Part shown: positions 27,213 through 36,735 of the stretch, piece after piece
How positions within the stretch are numbered: position 1 is the stretch's first letter
Layout of the letters: each line of letters begins with the position of its first letter
Assembly: GCA_963842335.1 (NCBI GenBank)
Contig: CAWJGF010000015.1
Coordinates: 1 to 64,000 of the forward strand
Source of the DNA: PALSA-600 sp963842335
Lineage (GTDB): Bacteria > Actinomycetota > Thermoleophilia > Gaiellales > Gaiellaceae
Length of the DNA stretch: 64,000 nt
Direction: 5' to 3'
Translations under genes and position numbers: made by a program
The notes under the pieces: generated by a model
Seen by the model: the letters and a program-made list of their open reading frames with translations, nothing else
What the model was told of the DNA's origin: nothing
Databases searched by the model: none

Positions 27213-28769
27213 GATCTCTCGTCGCGCTCGGCATCGTCACTGCACTCCTCGTCGTAATCGGGGCTCCTACTCGTGGCGGAGCCGGGCCATGCCGACGGGC
27301 CGGTGATCACACCGACGATCACAGCTGGGACAACGGGCGACAATGGCTGGTATCGAAGCAACGTCACCGTGAAGATCGACGTGACCGGCGCGACCGACAC
27401 GACCTGTCCCGCCGTCAAGACGTTCACGGCGACCACGTCGCCGGCCTGGACGTGCACGGCGACATCGGGCCCGCTGACGCAAACGCTCACGCTGAACTTC
27501 AAGATCGACGCCGATCCTCCGACCATCAGCGGAGCGACTCCCGACCGCGCGCCGGATCACAACGGCTGGTTCAACCATCCCACGACCGTGACGTTCGCCG
27601 GCACCGACGCGAACTCTGGCGTCGCCTCCTGCACCTCCGCGTCCTACTCGGGGCCAGACGTCTCTTCGACGACAGTCAGCGGCACCTGCCGCGACAACGC
27701 GGGCAACGTCAGTGCTCCGGGAACCTATGCGCTGAAGTACGACGCGACACCGCCCGCTGTCACGGCGTCAGCGGCACGTGCGGCCGACGCCAACGGGTGG
27801 TTCAACCATCCGGTCGCCGTGGCGTTCTCCGGGACCGACTCCGGTTCGGGGATCGACTCGTGCACCGGTTCGACTACCTACTCAGGCCCCGACACTGGCG
27901 CTGGGTCGATTCCGGGGAGCTGTGTCGATCAAGCCGGCAACCGCACCGCGGCCTCCTACGCTCTGCACTACGACGCCACACCTCCGACGGCGAGCGCCAA
28001 GATCGCGCGCAATCCCGACGACGCAGGCGGTTGGTACAACCATCCCGTGGCGGTGGCTTTCGCGGGAACCGACGGGCTGTCGGGGCTCGCGGGCTGCACG
28101 GACGCGCGAACCTACAGCGGCCCGGACGACAGCTCGGCAAAGGTCACCGGGAAGTGCACCGACAACGCCGGCAACGCCACGCAGGTCTCAGCGACGCTGC
28201 GGTACGACGCGACCGCCCCTCATCTCGGTGACATCGCGGTTGCGCTCGGCGACGGCTCGGCCACGCTCAGCTGGAAGCAACCTGCCGACACACGGGTCGT
28301 CTCGGTGACCCGTGCCCCCGGCCGAAACGGAAAGGGCACGACTTCGGTCTACGCCGGCCACGCAGCGAGCTTCCGGGACGCGGGTCTCCGCCCAGGCGTC
28401 GCCTATCACTACACGCTCCGTAGCCAGGACGACGCCGGGAACACGGCCGTCTCGAAGATCACTGCGAAAATGACGGCGCTGTATGCGCCCAAAAGCGGCG
28501 CGGTCGTACGGCGAGGCAGCCTGCTCGCGTGGATCGCGAAGCCAGGCGCGACCTACTACAACCTCCAGTTTTTCCTCCACGGGCACAAGGTGATGAGCGT
28601 GTGGCCAGTCCGGCCGTCGCTGCGCATCCCGGGTAGCTGGACGTACAACGGCCACACCTATCGCCTCGCGCGCGGGATGTACCGCTGGTACGTCTGGCCG
28701 GGCCGCGGTCCGCGATCAAAGGCGCTCTACGGCCGCCTGCTTGGAAGCAGTCAGTTCAGGGTGCGCTGA
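27209..28769 (+). CDS. Exported protein with Ig-like repeats and an Fn3-like domain, one frameshift
   Basis: ATG 27209 begins a signal peptide (MRSLVALGIVTALLVV), but the rest lies in another frame; one extra base in the GGGG run at about 27259-27262 explains it (total length is one over a multiple of three). The joined protein is about 519 residues. It has an N-terminal domain, then three repeats at about 27513-28217 with the pattern NGW(F/Y)NHP, (A/S)GTD-x-x-SG, SGPD and YDAT(P/A)P, each with two Cys. These resemble actinobacterial OmpL47/Ig-like surface repeats. A fibronectin-type domain (about 28218-28470) and a unique Trp/Tyr-rich end follow. Adhesion or envelope binding is likely. Confidence 0.78.
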
Positions 28770-28977
28770 AGTACAGCCTGCGCCGGTCGCGCACCGCCGA
28801 CCTCCAAACGAGGCTACTGGAAGGCGGACATTTCCTCCCGCCGCTCGAGCCGTCTCAAGCCGTCGTCCAGAGGGACAGCGCTCGCGGAGCCATGTCCGGT
28901 CGCCAAACACCCAGTCCTGGACGCGCCTGCTCTCCTCGCCGGCCAGTCCGGGCCGGACAGACGTGGTCTGACCAAGT

Positions 28978-29840
28978 GTGAAGAGACGCAAACAACTCGC
29001 TGGCTGCCTGTACCTCGAAGACAGAGTCGCGGGGCGACTCAACGAGCAGACGGAGCGAGGGCTTGTCCGCGTGCTGGGCGAAGTCGAGCCTCTGTACATC
29101 GCCGTTCGAGTTCGCCGGCGCGAGCAGCGGCCCGCGGCCGGTGCGACTCCAGATCGAATCGGCTTCGAGGGCGTGTGAGATAGTGGGCGCGGCGTGTGGG
29201 TGATCGAGCGCCTGTTCGTCACTCGCGTAGGTGAGCGCAGGCGCGCTGCCGATCACCGCTCGCGCGGGATGCCGTACACCTCTTGGCTGATCGGCCGCAT
29301 GAAATCGCGGCCGCCGCCCGACACGATGAGATCGTGAAGCCGTTTGCCTCGAGATAGCCGAGCAACTCGACCATCGGCGCGTACGCGCACCGGAGGTACG
29401 GCCGACCGAACGTCGGATGCTGAGCGGTGCGAAGAAACTCGACCGGCTCGGGTATCGAAATCCTCGACGCTCACCCGGGCGTACGCGGAGAGGATGCCGG
29501 CAGCCAGCACTGCACGTTGGTGTCGTCGCCTGCGTAGTGCTCGGCCATCAGCGCACCGAGCCAGCGCGTAGTCACGCTCGTACGCCGCCTTCCACGGTTG
29601 CCGCTCGCGCAGCTCAGGCGTCGCCTCCGCCGCCGCGACGAGGTCGCGGAGGATGAAGTCGAGTTGAATCGGCATCGGCTGCTCGCACCACAGGGTGCCG
29701 TCGTTGTCGAATACTGCAATCCGCTCCTCGACCGGCACGGCATCCGCGCCGTCACCGCACGTTCGGCGCACGAACTCGAAGATCGCGTCCTTGGTCGCGC
29801 CGTCGCGCCAGCTCGCGAGTGCTTCAGTCCCGGTGCTCAT
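28978..29840 (-). pseudogene. HAD-family phosphatase broken by several frameshifts
   Basis: The start at 29840 (MSTGTEALASWRDG) and the HAD motif I segment IAVFDNDGTLWCEQPMP are intact. The frame changes near 29570 (RWLGALMAEHYAGDD in another frame), 29460, 29340 and 29255. Later pieces are RPYLRCAYAPMVELLGYL, SGGGRDFMRPISQEVYGIP, TYASDEQ, IWSRTGRGPLLAPANSNGDV and FAQHADKPSLRLLV, so nearly the whole gene is recognisable to about 28980. The intact family is phosphoserine-phosphatase-like, of unclear substrate. Same kind of damage as the aldo/keto reductase at 20 kb. Confidence 0.8.
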
Positions 29841-29933
29841 GCGCACCGACCCTAGAGCTACCCGTCCCCATCCATGTCATCCCGACGAGACGAACCCGCG
29901 AGCGTCTGAACCTCGCTGCCGGCTTGCGGGCGG

Positions 29934-30386
29934 CTACGCCGGCTCGGCCGACAGGTCGCGCGGCAGGCGACGTTCGTTCAGGAGCGTCGTCCGGCGCAGG
30001 CGGCGAAGCTGATCGGGCGTTTCGACACTTGCGACCACGGCGACCGAATGCACCGCCGACGACCCCGCCGAACCAGGAGAGACGGCCCCGCGGACGACGA
30101 CACCCGCGATCGCCGCCGCCGCAACGAGTGTCGCGATTCCCGCACCCGCAACGAGCCGTTTGGCTGAGCGGGGCAGGTCGAGCATTACCGGGGGATGTCG
30201 CACATATGACGCCGCCCGAATGGCATGCGTCGACGCGTCCGAAGCCGCAGCGAACTCGCGGCAGTTGGCGCAGCGACCGAGGTGCGCGTCGAGCAGCGCA
30301 CCCTCGAGCTCCGAGAGCTCATCGTCCGCGCGAAGAGACACCCAAAAGCGGGCACGGGCGCACAATTGACCTCCAGCCACATCCAT
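29934..30386 (-). CDS. Anti-sigma factor-like membrane protein with zinc finger
   Basis: 150 residues. The zinc-binding anti-sigma motif H-x3-C-x2-C is seen as His35-LGR-Cys39-AN-Cys42, preceded by ADDELSELEGALLDAH typical of zf-HC2 domains. One membrane helix follows (about 76-98), then an extracytoplasmic tail of about 50 residues. Such proteins hold an ECF sigma factor at the membrane until a signal arrives. No sigma gene is beside it; the nearest ECF factor is at 38110. It is divergent from the secreted protein at 30478. Confidence 0.78.
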   Translation of the reverse strand: MDVAGGQLCARARFWVSLRADDELSELEGALLDAHLGRCANCREFAAASDASTHAIRAASYVRHPPVMLDLPRSAKRLVAGAGIATLVAAAAIAGVVVRGAVSPGSAGSSAVHSVAVVASVETPDQLRRLRRTTLLNERRLPRDLSAEPA

Positions 30387-30477
30387 CAGCTACCTACGAC
30401 GACCTTTCATCCGATTAGTTAGCAACGTTACCGATTTTCCCTTGCGCGGCACGGGTTCAAACCGGTATTCCTTCGGG

Positions 30478-31194
30478 GTGCGCCTCGTGCTCGCCCTCCT
30501 GGCGGCGGTCGCCGCGGTCGGTGCCTCTCTGGCATCGGCAGCGACGGCTCCCACCTACAGCATCACCTTCACCGGGTCGGGCACCGAGCATCACGTCGAT
30601 CAGCAGCAGAACATCCAGGACAGCGGCGCGTGCAACTCGGCGGAGCACGTCGACGTCACGGCCACGGTCTCGTGGTCGGCGTCATGGGCCGGCTTCACCC
30701 CCACCGCGCGAAACCTCCGCGAGCGGCCCGCACAAATCGCCGGGTCACACTTCACCGGCACGCACGTGAAAGACGCGTGCGGCTTGCCTCTGGATCAAGC
30801 GCCCGACGGCTGGGTGATGCAAGAGACGTGTGACACCGATCTCGTCGCCACCGGGCCGGCGGAACTGACGCTCGTGAAGAAGACGGCCACGTCGCTCGTG
30901 CTCGCGATCGCCGCGCCGCCTGTCTCGCTGCCGGTTTCGGTGCAGTGCCCGCTGAACGTGCGCAACGATCAGTTCGCGGGGCATCTGATCGTGCAACTGA
31001 AGAAGCTGAAGGCTCTGAAGAGGCACGCGTCGCTGTCGTTCGCGGTCGGGACAGCGCATCCCGGTCCCGGTGATCTCTACGTGCCGGAACAGAACTGCTC
31101 GCAGCCGACGAAGCCGTACGAGGGCTACCGCACCGCGGACTCGTGCCAGGACACGGTGTCCTGGGCCGGGTCGATGAAGATCACGCGCGGGTAA
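30478..31194 (+). CDS. Secreted protein of unknown function
   Basis: 238 residues from GTG 30478 (an in-frame TTG lies 36 bp upstream). Signal peptide LVLALLAAVAAVGASLASA, then a beta-rich mature part starting YSITFTGSGTEHHVDQQQN with six Cys (for example SGACNS, KDACGL, EQNCSQ, DSCQDT), likely disulfide-bonded outside the cell. The pattern is of an exported actinobacterial protein, but I cannot name the family. It ends 14 bp inside the convergent Tat-protein gene. Confidence 0.7.
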   Translation: MRLVLALLAAVAAVGASLASAATAPTYSITFTGSGTEHHVDQQQNIQDSGACNSAEHVDVTATVSWSASWAGFTPTARNLRERPAQIAGSHFTGTHVKDACGLPLDQAPDGWVMQETCDTDLVATGPAELTLVKKTATSLVLAIAAPPVSLPVSVQCPLNVRNDQFAGHLIVQLKKLKALKRHASLSFAVGTAHPGPGDLYVPEQNCSQPTKPYEGYRTADSCQDTVSWAGSMKITRG

Positions 31195-32623
31195 CGCGAC
31201 GCGCGAGGTCCGCGAGCGGGAAGGATCGGTGCGCGCGCGGCGGTGCGATGAAGTTCTGCCGGTGCGTCGCGTGGACGAACGAGTTGAATCCCTGGGCCGT
31301 CGAGCGCGGGTCGATCGGCAGCTTCGAACCGTCGCCGAGTGCGCCGTCCATCGCCCGGCGCGCGCGGTTGAAAAAGTCGGTCGATGGTGCGAAAGCCACG
31401 AAATGCACGCCCGCCGACGGTGTCGCAGAGACCTCACCGGCAACGACACTTTGCGAGAACGGGTTGTCCAGTGTGTTGAAGTCGGCACGCGAGATCACCG
31501 CAGCTCCGCGGGGCCGCACGACGCCGTAGGCATCGCGAACGTCCGTCGGCAATCGAGTGACCGTTTGCAGCGTGGCGCTGTGGCCGACGCCGCCGAAGTG
31601 GCTCAAGTCGCTTCGCACATCTGCCGCCGTCTCGACGCGGCTGACGTCCTCGGCGATCGTGTACGTCTTGTCAGGCACCGTGAGACCCGGGCGGTTCATC
31701 GATCGCAGCTGATCCGTGAACGGCACGGACTGCCACCAGCGCTCGAGGTCCTCGTTCAGGTGTGAGACGTGCATTGCTGCGCCGCCGCTCCAGTAGCTCT
31801 TCAGTTTCTGGTCGGTGAGACCGGGAAGCGTCTCGAAGCTGGCGATCCGGTCGGGCGCCATCGCGGCCTTCTGGGTCGAGGTGAACCCGAGGAACATCTG
31901 CACACCGTCGACCATCAGATCCGCCCCCGGCACGCTCGCCGCCTGCGCCATCTGCTTCGCCAGTCCGGGTCCCGCGCCGAATCCACCGCCGACGAACCCG
32001 TTGCGGATCGTGGTCACCGAGAACAGGTCGTGGAGCGCATCGACGATCGCGTGTTGGCCGTCATCGATATGGGCGACGACGTCGCTGCGGAAGAGGAAGA
32101 CGACATCGTCGGTCCCGAGGTGGAGTCCGGCCGGATCGCTCGCAAACGGAGTCGCTTCGAGCACGGCAGCCAGCGGCTTGCCCGTCCCCTTCGAGGCACG
32201 CCGGTCAACCGGCAGGTACGCCGGGTACTTGCGTCCGTCGGCAAGCCTCGGGACGAGGCGACGGAAGTACGGCAGACCCCAGCCGACCGTGACACCCAGC
32301 CCGGCCGGTGTCGACGGATAACGCGCCTCGACCGTCGCGAGTGCATGCTCGAGGCGCGCCTGTGCCGCATGCAAGTGACTCGCACCCGAGATCCGCAGGC
32401 GGGCGGTCACGATCCGGTGGTGCAGCGGCGGGACGATGACGTCGATGCCGAGCTCCTGGACGACCTGCAGCCCGCTCAGCAGATACTGCTCGCGTGTGCG
32501 CGCGGCGGTCGTTGCGGCGCGTACCGGCGCTGCCGCGATCCCGTCGAGCAGCGAGTAGATGTTCCCAGCAGCCAGTGCAGCCGCACCGCGCTTCAGGAGC
32601 TCGCGACGCGACAGCTGCGTCAT
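31181..32623 (-). CDS. Tat-exported protein, possibly DyP-peroxidase-like
   Basis: 480 residues. The N-terminus SRRELLKRGAAALAAG is a twin-arginine signal, so the folded protein is exported, often with a cofactor. The mature part has GVTVGWGLPYFRRLVP, DVVFLFRSDV, HVSHLNEDLERWW and PRGAAVISRADF. The arrangement weakly recalls dye-decolorising peroxidases (two ferredoxin-like halves), but I see no clear GxxDG motif, so the assignment is tentative. Its start overlaps the stop of a small membrane protein (ATGA at 32620-32623). Confidence 0.7.
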   Translation of the reverse strand: MTQLSRRELLKRGAAALAAGNIYSLLDGIAAAPVRAATTAARTREQYLLSGLQVVQELGIDVIVPPLHHRIVTARLRISGASHLHAAQARLEHALATVEARYPSTPAGLGVTVGWGLPYFRRLVPRLADGRKYPAYLPVDRRASKGTGKPLAAVLEATPFASDPAGLHLGTDDVVFLFRSDVVAHIDDGQHAIVDALHDLFSVTTIRNGFVGGGFGAGPGLAKQMAQAASVPGADLMVDGVQMFLGFTSTQKAAMAPDRIASFETLPGLTDQKLKSYWSGGAAMHVSHLNEDLERWWQSVPFTDQLRSMNRPGLTVPDKTYTIAEDVSRVETAADVRSDLSHFGGVGHSATLQTVTRLPTDVRDAYGVVRPRGAAVISRADFNTLDNPFSQSVVAGEVSATPSAGVHFVAFAPSTDFFNRARRAMDGALGDGSKLPIDPRSTAQGFNSFVHATHRQNFIAPPRAHRSFPLADLARRVTRA

Positions 32624-32829
32624 TTGTGCGACCGAACGAGCTTGTTCCGCTGCAGCCGGCGCATCGAATTCGCGTCGTCGTCCCCGACGCCGCTCGACAT
32701 GGCCGCCGGCGCCGCCGGCTTTGCCCGCGGGCCGTTGTGGCTGCTACCGCGGGAGGCCGCAGCGACCGCCACGGCTATCGCAACTGCAACGAGCACGACG
32801 ATCAGGACGACGAGCTGCTTGCGACCCAC
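32620..32829 (-). CDS. Small single-span membrane protein coupled to the Tat-exported protein
   Basis: 69 residues: MGRKQ, one strong membrane helix (about 6-26), a Pro/Ala linker and a basic end (MRRLQRNKLVRSHK). ATGA overlap with the downstream gene implies linked translation. It could anchor or accompany the exported protein; no family was recognised. Confidence 0.65.
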   Translation of the reverse strand: MGRKQLVVLIVVLVAVAIAVAVAAASRGSSHNGPRAKPAAPAAMSSGVGDDDANSMRRLQRNKLVRSHK

Positions 32830-32851
32830 TCAGTCAGGGTAGCCGCCGGGC

Positions 32852-33314
32852 TCAGCCCCTGAGCGTGACTGATCGACCAACCGCATGCCCGTCCGCGGTG
32901 ACCGCCTCGACCGCAACCGCCTTCGGCCGGGTCGTCAACGGAATGCCGGTTTCGAGGCCGCCCCAGGGATGTGTTGCCACCTGCTGTAGGTGGGCTCCGT
33001 CAGGCCCCGCGAGCACGCGCCAAGTCGCAATGTCCCCGCGCCCGTTCGAGCTCGCATAGACGTGATCCCCAACGACTGCGACCGCTGGACGGCCCGCCGC
33101 CTTTCTGGGCGATGAACACGAGCCCGGGCGCGACGTTCTGGGCCGGTTGCGTCACGAGGAGCTTCGGCGGTTCGAGGCCAGGCAGTGTCCGAAGGGTTTG
33201 CGGCGATGCATCGACCGCTGAGCTGGAGACACGCGTGCCGGAGACATTCGTGCTGGAGCTCGACCCGCACGCAACGACGAGCAGCAGAACGGGAAGCAGA
33301 CGGGTCAGCTTCAC
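32852..33314 (-). CDS. Lipoprotein of unknown function, one frameshift
   Basis: GTG 33314 starts a lipoprotein signal (LLPVLLLVVACGSSSS; lipobox VVAC). The N-terminal frame reads SPQTLRTLPGLEPPKLL and APGLVFIAQKGGG, then diverges near 33100. The third frame continues AVAVVGDHVYASSNGRGD, ATWRVLAGPDGAHLQQ, VATHPWGGLETGIPL and ends TLRG at 32852. Total length is one over a multiple of three, so a single inserted base explains it. The mature part looks beta-rich (about 130 residues); its role is unknown. Confidence 0.6.
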
Positions 33315-33362
33315 GAGGCAGTGACTTTAACGTGCCGAATCGCCAGGTCGGCGGGCTCGCTG

Positions 33363-33716
33363 TTAACCGGTCGCGATCGCGGCCCTCGGGCCGAGCGTCG
33401 CAAGCGCACTCGCAAGGGCGCGCTCGAGCGCGTACAGCGGGAACGGCTTCACCAGGTACGCCACGGGTTCCAGCGCGAGCAGTTCCTTCTCCGGGGCGTA
33501 GATGCTCGTGAAGAGCACCGGCACGTTCTGAGCGCGCAGGCGTGTCGCGAGCCGAAGCCCGGATTCGACTCCCGGCTCGACGACCGCGACGTCGATTGCG
33601 ATGTAGTCGACAGCGTCGCCGCAGTACGCGACGGGCTCGTGCCCGAGCCGGCGGACGACGAGTTCGAGCAGGGAGCTGATATCGGCGTGCGGTTCGCAGA
33701 TGAGTACCCGAGCCAC
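33363..33716 (-). CDS. Pseudo-receiver protein with Glu at the phosphorylation site
   Basis: 117 residues from GTG 33716. The fold is a response-regulator receiver (RVLICEPHADI, then VAVVEPGVESGLRLA, LFTSIY, YLVKPFPL). The acidic pair is reduced to Glu8 with Asp12 nearby, and the phosphoacceptor Asp is Glu47, while the Thr/Ser switch (Thr70) and Lys90 are kept. Glu at this place often mimics the phosphorylated state, so the protein may be constitutively active. No output domain. It is divergent from the OmpR-type regulator at 33775 and was probably derived from a canonical receiver. Confidence 0.75.
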   Translation of the reverse strand: MARVLICEPHADISSLLELVVRRLGHEPVAYCGDAVDYIAIDVAVVEPGVESGLRLATRLRAQNVPVLFTSIYAPEKELLALEPVAYLVKPFPLYALERALASALATLGPRAAIATG

Positions 33717-33774
33717 TCCTGCAGAGTCGATCCTGCTCGCAGGGATTGCGCGGACGGGATGGTATGAAGCAGGT

Positions 33775-34464
33775 ATGAATGCGCGCCCCCGCGTCCTCGT
33801 CGTCGACGACGACGCCGACATTCGCCTGCTCCTGCGGGAATTGCTGGAGCGCGCGAGTTACGCCGTCGACGAGGCGGAAGACGGCCGCGCGGCGCTCCGG
33901 AGCCTCTTCGCGACCCCGCCTTCACTGATCATTCTCGACGTGTCGATGCCGGAAATGGACGGCTACCAGACGCTCGAGCGGATCCGCGATCTCTCCGACG
34001 TCCCCGTGCTGATGTTGACTGCCCGGACACAGGAGCTCGAGAAAGTACGAGGCCTGACGGCGGGCGCCGACGACTACGTCGCGAAGCCGTTCGGCCGCCA
34101 GGAGCTGCTCGCGCGGGTGCAGGCGCTGCTGCGCCGGAGCGGCGGGAAGTCGGAGGTCGTCGAGACCTACGCCGACGAGTTCGTGCAGGTCGACTACGGC
34201 CAACGGCGGATCGTCGTCGAGGGCCGCGAGGTGCGGCTGACGCCGCTCGAGTTCAAGCTGCTCGCCGCATTCGTGCAGAACCCGAACCAGGTGTTGAGCC
34301 GCGACCAACTGCTGGAGATCGTCTGGGGCGACCCCTACGGCGTCTCGGGCGACCAGGTGAAGCTGTATGTCGGCTACCTCCGCAAGAAGCTCGCGCCCGA
34401 AGCCCCGGAATCTGCACCGATCGAGACGGTGCGCGGGTTCGGCTACCGCTACCGGCGCGACTAG
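33775..34464 (+). CDS. OmpR/PhoB-family response regulator
   Basis: 229 residues: receiver (acidic triad Asp11-13, phosphoacceptor Asp55 in LIILDVSMPEMDG, Lys in YVAKPFG) and C-terminal winged helix (RLTPLEFKLLAAF, SRDQLLEIVWG, VKLYVGYLRKKL, ETVRGFGYRYR). It binds DNA when phosphorylated, probably by the kinase encoded at 34852-36600 on the other strand. The genes converge and are separated by 16 bp. Confidence 0.93.
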   Translation: MNARPRVLVVDDDADIRLLLRELLERASYAVDEAEDGRAALRSLFATPPSLIILDVSMPEMDGYQTLERIRDLSDVPVLMLTARTQELEKVRGLTAGADDYVAKPFGRQELLARVQALLRRSGGKSEVVETYADEFVQVDYGQRRIVVEGREVRLTPLEFKLLAAFVQNPNQVLSRDQLLEIVWGDPYGVSGDQVKLYVGYLRKKLAPEAPESAPIETVRGFGYRYRRD

Positions 34465-34480
34465 CCCTCCGCGACGAGAT

Positions 34481-34855
34481 TCAGTCCGCGAGCAGCTCCT
34501 GCACCTTGGCGACGAGCTCGGCTGCCTTGAACGGCTTCGCGAGGTATGCGTCGGCGCCTGCGTCGATCCCGCGCTCGACGTCTGACTCCTGAACCCGAGC
34601 CGACAGCAGGATCACCTTCAACCCGGCGAGCGCCGGATCTGCCCGCAGCGTCGCCAGTACTTCGTAGCCGGTTCGCTTCGGCATCATCACGTCGAGCACC
34701 GCGACCGTCGGCCGGTGCGCGCGAACCGCCTCGAGTGCGGCGTCGCCGTCGACGGCCTGGACGACGCGGAAGCCCGCTCGTTCGAGGCGCAACGACACAA
34801 GCGACAGGATGTCCTCGTCGTCGTCCGCGCAGAGGATCAGCGGCTGCTCGCTCAC
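34481..34855 (-). CDS. Single-domain response regulator (CheY-like)
   Basis: 124 residues, receiver only: Asp11-13, phosphoacceptor Asp55 (AVLDVMMPKRTG), LLSAR and YLAKPFK. Start overlaps the histidine kinase stop (ATGA at 34852-34855), so kinase and receiver are made together. Likely relays phosphate to another regulator such as the adjacent OmpR-type protein; inference from position. Confidence 0.88.
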   Translation of the reverse strand: MSEQPLILCADDDEDILSLVSLRLERAGFRVVQAVDGDAALEAVRAHRPTVAVLDVMMPKRTGYEVLATLRADPALAGLKVILLSARVQESDVERGIDAGADAYLAKPFKAAELVAKVQELLAD

Positions 34856-36600
34856 GACGGGATGGGCAGGTCGACGACGAACGTCGTGCCCTCACCGTCG
34901 ATGCTGTCGACCCCGATGCGCCCCCCGTGCGCCTCGACGATCGCCTTCGAGATGTAGAGACCGAGGCCGGTCCCCTGGATCTGGCGCTCCAGGGCGTTTT
35001 GCGAGCGGAAAAAGCGCTCGAAGAGCCGCTCGCGCTCTTGCTCGGAGATCCCGATCCCGGTGTCGGAGACCTCGAAGTGGACGAGGCCCGACTGTGCCGA
35101 CAGAGCAACGCCGACTCGTCCTCCGGGCGGCGTGAACTTGATCGCATTCGAGACGAGGTTGTCGAGCAGTTGGGCGAGCCGCGCCGCTTCGCCCGAGATC
35201 ACGGGAACCTCAGCGGCCGTGGCCTCGAGCTTGACGCCGGCTGCCTCGGCGCGCGGACGTGCCGATTCGACGGTCTGAAGCACGAGCCGCCGCAGGTCGA
35301 CGTCACTCCGCTCGAGCTCCAGCTCGCCGCCCTGCAATCGCGCCGAGAACAGGAGGTCGGAAACGAGCCCGAGGAGCCGCTCGGCATTGCGGTCGACGAT
35401 CCCGAGGTAGTTCCGCTTCTGCTCGTCGTGCTCGTCTTCGAGCATCAGCTCGACGTACCCCGAGATCGAGGTGAGCGGCGTCCGGAGCTCATGCGAGACG
35501 TTTGAGACGAACTCGTCCTTGAGTGTGTCGAGCTCGACGAGTTGTTCGTTCTGATACGCGAGCAGCTGCTGCGCCTGCTCCGCTTCACGGCGCGCGAGGC
35601 GCTCGGCGCGTCTCGCTCGTTCGACCGCACGCACGAGACCCGCGAGCCGCAGGAGGACGAGCACTGCGAGCACTGCCCCGCCGACGCCGAGGACGTAGGA
35701 GTGGACGCGGTGATGCGCCGAGCGCTCGATCAGCAAGATCGCCGGTGCCGTGAGCAGTGCCACCGCGAGCAGGGCGAGCCGCGTGTTCGTGAGCCGCGGC
35801 AGACGCCGCCGGTCGGGCTCGGCGATCCGAGCCATCGACGGGTCGAGCGCTGCCGCTCCCCACACCACGTAGGAGCCGAGCCAGAGCGCATCGATCCAGT
35901 CGCCGCCCTGGTAGGAAGCCGTGTTCAGCCCGTAGATCTCGTCGGCGATCACCCAGAGCGCGAGGCTCGTCAGAAGCAGGCGATAGGCGACGGTCCGTCC
36001 ACCAGGCCCGACGAGCAGCTGAGCGAACGCGACGAGCAGCAGCACGTCCATCGCGGGATAGGCCATCGAGACGAGGCGCGTGCCCTCGCTGCCGAAGTGA
36101 ATGTGGTTGTACGGGTCGATGAAGAACACCCACTGGACGAGCGCAACGCCGCAGAAGACGACGATCGTGTCGAGGACCGCGGCGCGGCTCGCCTGCCCAC
36201 CCAGACGGCGGAGGACGAGGAAGACGCCCAGGGCGAGCAGCGGGTAACCGGCGAGGTAGAAGAGATCGGCGACCGATGGGTTCGGGGGCTCACGGTTCAG
36301 CTCCACCTCGTAGATGGCGAAGATCGCGTCACCCGCGACCTGCCCGAGCAGCCCGAGGGCGAAGAAGTACCAAGCGAGACGCTGTCCACGGGGGAGGTTC
36401 CAGATCGTGCCGAGGTAGACGGCGACGACCGACGCGAACCCGACGCCGACGTAGTAGATCGACTGGGCGTCCGGAGGCAGAACGAAGTAGACGGCGATCG
36501 CAACCGCACCGAGCGCGAGGAAGGTCAGCGACGCGGGGGCGGGCCGGGCCCGCCCGGTGAGGGCCGGAAGGGCTGGAGCGGTGGGCGAAAACGAGGCCAT
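34852..36600 (-). CDS. Membrane histidine kinase with multi-span sensor
   Basis: 582 residues. About nine membrane segments occupy residues 25-325 (a 7TM-type sensor with the acidic loop DAIFAIYEVELN), followed by a coiled coil (325-365), the HisKA dimerisation domain with His370 in NVSHELRTPLTS, and an ATPase domain (NLVSNAIKFTPPGG, SDTGIGI, GTGLGLYIS, GEGTTFVVDLP). Autophosphorylates on His370 and passes phosphate to the coupled CheY-like protein. Signal unknown. Confidence 0.92.
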   Translation of the reverse strand: MASFSPTAPALPALTGRARPAPASLTFLALGAVAIAVYFVLPPDAQSIYYVGVGFASVVAVYLGTIWNLPRGQRLAWYFFALGLLGQVAGDAIFAIYEVELNREPPNPSVADLFYLAGYPLLALGVFLVLRRLGGQASRAAVLDTIVVFCGVALVQWVFFIDPYNHIHFGSEGTRLVSMAYPAMDVLLLVAFAQLLVGPGGRTVAYRLLLTSLALWVIADEIYGLNTASYQGGDWIDALWLGSYVVWGAAALDPSMARIAEPDRRRLPRLTNTRLALLAVALLTAPAILLIERSAHHRVHSYVLGVGGAVLAVLVLLRLAGLVRAVERARRAERLARREAEQAQQLLAYQNEQLVELDTLKDEFVSNVSHELRTPLTSISGYVELMLEDEHDEQKRNYLGIVDRNAERLLGLVSDLLFSARLQGGELELERSDVDLRRLVLQTVESARPRAEAAGVKLEATAAEVPVISGEAARLAQLLDNLVSNAIKFTPPGGRVGVALSAQSGLVHFEVSDTGIGISEQERERLFERFFRSQNALERQIQGTGLGLYISKAIVEAHGGRIGVDSIDGEGTTFVVDLPIPS

Positions 36601-36669
36601 GGGCTGTGCTTTTCGGCATCAGGGTAGTGCTCCCTTGAGGCAAAACGAGGTCCCCCGGGCCGAATCGGG

Positions 36670-36698
36670 TTGGCGATGTCGCCGTCTCTCTCTATGCT
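36670..36698 (+). promoter_or_regulatory. Sigma-70-type promoter of the substrate-binding protein
   Basis: TTGGCG (36670-36675) and TATGCT (36693-36698) with a 17-bp spacer, the best two-box promoter I see in the window; a 37-nt leader and AGGAGG follow. Confidence 0.7.
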
Positions 36699-36735
36699 TC
36701 GCGCAATTCCCCTGACCCCCCAGACAGGAGGACGA

